Shown here one piece after another: positions 60,102 through 64,000 of a DNA stretch of 64,000 nt. The stretch lies in NCBI RefSeq assembly GCF_017309185.1, contig NZ_JAEKJZ010000001.1, positions 1,116,001 through 1,180,000 of the forward strand. The letters are read 5' to 3'. The notes beneath the pieces are model-generated. The model had not been told where the DNA came from and made no database searches. It worked only from the letters and a program-made list of their open reading frames with translations. The stretch's first letter is position 1; each line of letters begins with the position of its first letter. Made by a program: the position numbers and the translations under genes. The stretch comes from Roseibium aggregatum (GTDB lineage Bacteria; Pseudomonadota; Alphaproteobacteria; Rhizobiales; Stappiaceae).

Positions 60102-63045
60102 TGCCGGTGCCGGTCCGCTTCTGGAGCGGATTGCGGTCGTGCCGGCCGCCCCGGAGCCTGAGCGGGCCCAGCTTTTCCTGAAAGATCTGCTCGATCATCC
60201 GGAAACGGGGGAAACGCTTGGCGCACTCATGCGCTCCCATGGCGGCCTCGAAGCGTTCCTGTGCGGCATTATCGGCAACTCGGCCTATTTGCGGGACCTG
60301 ATGCTCGCCGACCCGCCGCGCTTGCTGAACCTGTTGAACGAGGCCCCGGAAACCCGCATCGACCGCCTTCTGGAGGAAGCGCGCGAAGCCAGGTCGGAAG
60401 ACGAAGCGGGCATCATGCGGGCGCTGCGGCTTTTCAAACAGGATCTGGCCCTGACTTTGGGTCTGGCCGACATCGCCGGCGCTATCGATCTGGATCGGGT
60501 CACCGGCGCGCTCGCGGGGTTCGCGGATGCCGCGCTGACCGCCTCCATCCGCTTCTGCCTGACCGATCTGGCCCGGTTGAACAAGTTCGCTCCGCTCGAT
60601 CCCGAAAAACCGGAAGTGGACAGCGGCCTGATCGTCCTGGCCATGGGCAAGCACGGCGCGAACGAACTGAACTATTCCTCTGACATCGATTTGATCGTGC
60701 TCTACGACCCCGCCAGGGCGCCGATGACGGGCAATGCCGAAGCGCCGGTGGAATTCGTCCGTCTGACCCGGCGGATCGTCAAGATCATGCAGGACAGAAA
60801 CGCGGACGGCTACGTCTTCCGCACCGATCTGCGCCTGCGCCCGGATCCCGGCGCGACGCCGCTCGCCATGTCGGTGCCCGCCGCCCTGGTCTACTATGAA
60901 TCCCTCGGCCAGAACTGGGAACGGGCCGCTCTGATCAAGGCGCGCCCCTGCGCGGGCGATATCCCGGCGGGCGAGGCCTTCCTGCACGAGATCGCGCCGT
61001 TCATCTGGCGCAAGTACCTCGACTTCGCCGCCATCGCCGATGTCCAGTCGATCAAGCGGCAGATCCACATGCACAAGGGGCACGGCACCGTCGCGGTTGC
61101 CGGCCACAATGTCAAACTCGGCCGTGGCGGCATTCGCGAAGTTGAATTTTTCGTTCAGACACAACAGCTTATCGCTGGCGGCCGCAATCCGGCTCTCAGG
61201 GGGCGCCGCACGCTCGATATGCTGGCACAGCTGTGTGAATTCGACTGGATCCGGCCTCAGGCGCGGGATGAGTTGCGCACGGCCTATATTTTCCTGCGCA
61301 ATGTCGAGCACCGCATTCAGATGCTCAACGACGAGCAGACACAGCTCCTGCCCAAGGACGACGGCGGTCTGACGCGGATCGCCGCATTGATGGGCTTCGA
61401 GGGACTTGAGGCTTTCAAGACGGCGCTCCTGAACCACCTCAACAAGGTTCAGCACCATTATGCTGAGCTGTTCGAGGACGAGCCCGGCCTGTCCTCCGAG
61501 ATCGGCAATCTGGTCTTTACCGGCGACGACCACGACCCGGAGACGCTGGAGACGCTCAGCCGGCTCGGCTACAAGCAGCCGGCGGAAGCCGCGAGCATCG
61601 TCAAGTCCTGGCACTTTGGCCGCTATCCCTGCACCCGCTCGACAAAGGCGCGCGAACGGTTGACGGAGATGCATCCGTCGCTGATAGGCGCGCTGGCGGC
61701 CACGGAAAACGCGGATGCGGCCCTTCGCGCCTTCGACAATTTTCTCTCGAGGCTGCCGGCCGGGGTACAGTTGTTCTCGCTATTGCGCTCAAACCCGCAT
61801 CTGCTGGCCCTGCTTGCCACGACCATGGGGGCCGCACCGCGGATGGCCGATACCGTTTCAAGGCGCGTCCATGTGCTCGACGCGGTTCTCGATCCGGCTT
61901 TTTTCGGCGCGATGCCGAGCGTCGAGGAATTCCGCGCGGGCCTCGACCGGACCCTCTCGCAGGCTCGCTACTACGAGGAAGCGCTCGACCGGGCCCGGAT
62001 CTTCACCCAGGAACAGCAGTTTCTGATCGGACTCCGGCTGATTTCCGATACGCTCTCGGCAGACCGGGTGGGTTTCGCCCTGGCCCGGCTCGCCGAAGTG
62101 GTCGTCGATCGGGTCCTGAAGCAGGTCATTGCCCATGTCGGCGAGACCCACGGCGCGGTTCCCGGCGGCAATGTCGCCGTTCTGGCCATGGGCAAGCTGG
62201 GTGGGCGCGAAATGACCGCTGCCTCCGACCTGGATCTGATCCTGCTCTACGAGGCACCGGACGACGTCAAGCAATCCGACGGCAAGCGTCCTCTCGCGAT
62301 CACCCAGTATTACACACGGCTGACCCAGCGGCTTGTCACCGCCTTGTCGGCGCCGACCGCGGAAGGGTCGCTTTATGAAGTCGACTTCCGCCTGAGGCCT
62401 TCAGGCAATGCCGGACCGCTGGCGACCAATCTGGACGGTTTCATCGCCTATCAGAAAAAGGAAGCCTGGACCTGGGAACACATGGCGCTGACGCGGGCAC
62501 GCGTCATCGCCGCGACGACAACGGATTTCAAGGACAGGATCTACAAAAGCATTTGCGGCACGCTGGTCCAGCCGCGCGACAAGGATAAGTTGGCCGCCGA
62601 TGTCCGCTCCATGCGCGCCCGTATCGAGAAGGAGAAGGGCACCAAGGACATCTGGGACATGAAACAGGTGGCCGGAGGACTTGTGGACATCGAGTTCCTC
62701 GCCCAGTTCCTGCAACTGGCGCACGCGCAGGAAAATCCCGGTATCCTGGCCCAGGGAACGGAACAGGCACTCGAAAACCTGCGCGACGCCGGTTTTCTGT
62801 CGCCCGGCGACGCGGAGCAGCTTCTGGAAGCGCTGCGTCTTTACCATCGCCTTACACAGGTTCTGCGCCTGTCCCTTTCCGGAAAATTCATCCCTCTCGA
62901 AGCTCCGGGCGGCGTACTTGATCTGCTTGTGCAGGCGTCTGGCTGCCCGACCTTCACCCGGCTCGAGACGGAGCTTGCCGAGCGCCAGCAAGGCGTCCGG
63001 GCAACGTTTGAAAGACTGGTGGGCGAGATGAGTGGCGCGGAATAG
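60052..63045 (+). CDS. glnE: Bifunctional glutamine synthetase adenylyltransferase/adenylyl-removing enzyme GlnE
   Basis: 997 residues. Two nucleotidyltransferase domains in tandem: the adenylyl-removing half with GKHGANELNYSSDIDLIVLY (about residue 198) and the adenylylating half with GKLGGREMTAASDLDLILLY (about 713), each followed by a PII-uridylyltransferase-like helical domain (e.g. KLGRGGIREVEFFVQTQQLI and KQVAGGLVDIEFLAQFLQLA). It attaches or removes AMP on glutamine synthetase under control of PII. The ATG is 50 bp inside the kinase gene and the first 30 residues are unconserved. Confidence 0.96.
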   Translation: METGGQPEARNGRTGADAGAGPLLERIAVVPAAPEPERAQLFLKDLLDHPETGETLGALMRSHGGLEAFLCGIIGNSAYLRDLMLADPPRLLNLLNEAPETRIDRLLEEAREARSEDEAGIMRALRLFKQDLALTLGLADIAGAIDLDRVTGALAGFADAALTASIRFCLTDLARLNKFAPLDPEKPEVDSGLIVLAMGKHGANELNYSSDIDLIVLYDPARAPMTGNAEAPVEFVRLTRRIVKIMQDRNADGYVFRTDLRLRPDPGATPLAMSVPAALVYYESLGQNWERAALIKARPCAGDIPAGEAFLHEIAPFIWRKYLDFAAIADVQSIKRQIHMHKGHGTVAVAGHNVKLGRGGIREVEFFVQTQQLIAGGRNPALRGRRTLDMLAQLCEFDWIRPQARDELRTAYIFLRNVEHRIQMLNDEQTQLLPKDDGGLTRIAALMGFEGLEAFKTALLNHLNKVQHHYAELFEDEPGLSSEIGNLVFTGDDHDPETLETLSRLGYKQPAEAASIVKSWHFGRYPCTRSTKARERLTEMHPSLIGALAATENADAALRAFDNFLSRLPAGVQLFSLLRSNPHLLALLATTMGAAPRMADTVSRRVHVLDAVLDPAFFGAMPSVEEFRAGLDRTLSQARYYEEALDRARIFTQEQQFLIGLRLISDTLSADRVGFALARLAEVVVDRVLKQVIAHVGETHGAVPGGNVAVLAMGKLGGREMTAASDLDLILLYEAPDDVKQSDGKRPLAITQYYTRLTQRLVTALSAPTAEGSLYEVDFRLRPSGNAGPLATNLDGFIAYQKKEAWTWEHMALTRARVIAATTTDFKDRIYKSICGTLVQPRDKDKLAADVRSMRARIEKEKGTKDIWDMKQVAGGLVDIEFLAQFLQLAHAQENPGILAQGTEQALENLRDAGFLSPGDAEQLLEALRLYHRLTQVLRLSLSGKFIPLEAPGGVLDLLVQASGCPTFTRLETELAERQQGVRATFERLVGEMSGAE

Positions 63046-63216
63046 TTCCTTTCCGTAGAGGCGCCTCCAGGGGAGCTTGCCGTAACCTATCAAGCCAGCC
63101 CGATTTTCTTCCACGCAACTGTGACCCGTGGCGTCTTCACCCGTGACGCTGGGCACAGGTATGCCCCGGTTCCTGCCCCTATGTTCAATCCCGACAGAAC
63201 ACCAAGGGGTGAACCA

Positions 63217-64000
63217 ATGGCGCTTCATAAAGATCTCAAGACTATCGCCGACTGGACTTGGCTCAACAGGGTTGCGTTGATGGAAGCAGCCCGCAGAACC
63301 GGACGCCCCAAGGGGCAGACCCACATGGCGAAGAAAAACAGGGCGGTCGACGCGATCTACGGCTATATCTGCGGCGCGGTGCGTGGGCGAAGGGTCGAGG
63401 ACAAGGAGATGACCGCATTCGCCGCAACGCTCCGCAACAAGCTTGTGGGACACGGGTGGTTGTCCAAAGGTCTGACCGGTTCGCCAACATACCTGCTTCA
63501 GTACAGTGAGGGATGGCCCGATCTTGGAAATCTGAACAGGTTTCCGGAACCTTCCGCATGGGTCGGCGCGTTCGTCCACGTCGTGAAGCAAAACCGGCCC
63601 GAGTGTAAAGAGCGGGTTTACCTGCACCTCAAGGAGAGGTACCGGGCTGGCGCCTTTGCTACGATCGTCAAGAAAGTCTGGGATTTTCCGGGCGTAACCA
63701 GCGCGAAGGTTGCAGCTCCGGGAGCTGTCAAGACCGACACTGTGCTGATCTACTGCGACAACGCCCGGACCCGGGACGCGGTTATCAAGGTTGTCAAGAA
63801 GTATCAGAATAAATACCCGCACTACTTCGGCTCGGAGCTTCCGAAACTCGTGGCGCCGGCAGGAACGGGGATTGGTTTCGGTGCGGAACCGCCGCAATTC
63901 AAACCAATACGGCCGAACAGCAACAGGTTCGAAGCCGCGGAGGGGCGACAGAGTTTCGGAAAATTCCGCGCAAATCTAATCTTCATTGCGCTGGAACGAA
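63217..64000 (+). CDS. Hypothetical protein with HopA1 effector-like C-terminal region (3' truncated by window edge)
   Basis: The frame from ATG 63217 stays open to the last base (261 codons), with AAGGGGTGA as ribosome site. The N-terminal 100 residues are basic and unassigned (MALHKDLKTIADWTWLNRVA, LEAARRTG-like). From about residue 133 the sequence has the order seen in HopA1-type proteins: VYLHLKERYRAGAFATIVKK, SAKVAAPGAVKTDTVLIYCD, QNKYPHYFGSELPKLVAPAG, TGIGFGAEPP and QSFGKFRANLIFIALE. In Pseudomonas HopA1 is a type III effector; homologues in other bacteria lie near peptide-modifying genes. No secretion gene is in the window. Homology is by pattern only. Confidence 0.65.
   Translation, partial: MALHKDLKTIADWTWLNRVALMEAARRTGRPKGQTHMAKKNRAVDAIYGYICGAVRGRRVEDKEMTAFAATLRNKLVGHGWLSKGLTGSPTYLLQYSEGWPDLGNLNRFPEPSAWVGAFVHVVKQNRPECKERVYLHLKERYRAGAFATIVKKVWDFPGVTSAKVAAPGAVKTDTVLIYCDNARTRDAVIKVVKKYQNKYPHYFGSELPKLVAPAGTGIGFGAEPPQFKPIRPNSNRFEAAEGRQSFGKFRANLIFIALER

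Noticed and set aside
59977-61674. 565-codon minus-strand frame over glnE
   Set aside because: Shadow of glnE, whose motifs are unmistakable.

Overview
The window is a high-GC, gene-dense stretch of alphaproteobacterial chromosome. Cytochrome c maturation genes ccmI-ccmE-ccmF-ccmH (cycHJKL), degP, a two-component pair and glnE lie in the order typical of Rhizobiales/Hyphomicrobiales. Together with DUF2293, DUF2336, DUF1194, a YdcH-like protein and a mannosylfructose-phosphate synthase-like enzyme, this suggests a marine or rhizosphere member of that order, perhaps Stappiaceae (Roseibium/Labrenzia). That placement is inference; no rRNA or other marker is present.

Region by region. 0-9 kb: the 3' end of a fatty acid desaturase cut by the window edge, a hypothetical protein, the ABC-F factor EttA, a pair of inverted REP-like repeats, an FUSC transporter followed by a decayed copy of the ettA 3' end, an animal-type haem peroxidase and a His/Pro/Tyr-rich secreted protein. 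9-20 kb: a PilJ-like sensor domain, MOSC, RidA and DUF2293 proteins, a GGDEF-EAL enzyme, a ClpP-like periplasmic protease, a SufR-like Fe-S regulator with an ABC exporter, a pyruvate kinase-like protein and an XRE regulator. 21-25.4 kb: a 266-bp MITE, then a four-gene membrane-stress operon (ribbon-helix-helix regulator, PspA, YqiJ, flotillin YqiK) with a palindromic operator candidate. 25-36 kb: metabolic and regulatory genes including a divergent LysR/VOC pair, a sterol-glucosyltransferase-like enzyme, an SDR, a VOC-WYL pair, and an apparent intergenic small RNA with a strong terminator near 32.17 kb.

36-40 kb: a three-gene disaccharide operon (GH32/GH43-like beta-propeller, sucrose-phosphatase-type HAD, GT4 synthase resembling mannosylfructose-phosphate synthase), probably for a compatible solute. 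40-43 kb: a small secreted protein with a PhoP/PhoQ-type two-component system, and a surface lipoprotein. 43-49 kb: a hypothetical gene with a structured leader, then ccmIEFH. 49-56 kb: what looks like an insertion between ccmH and degP, carrying a secreted metacaspase-Sel1 protein, two tandem paralogous secreted basic proteins of unknown family, a hydrolase-OsmC fusion, a DUF2336 protein and a GST. 56-63 kb: degP, response regulator, histidine kinase and glnE, the last three overlapping. At the right edge a gene runs off the window; its C-terminal half resembles the HopA1 type III effector family.

Most promising for novelty: the metacaspase plus paralogous secreted basic proteins, the truncated HopA1-like gene, the orphan small RNA, the ettA 3'-end duplication flanking the FUSC gene (possible integration scar), and the RHH-controlled PspA/YqiJ/YqiK operon. 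No rRNA, tRNA, CRISPR array, transposase or prophage gene was seen.
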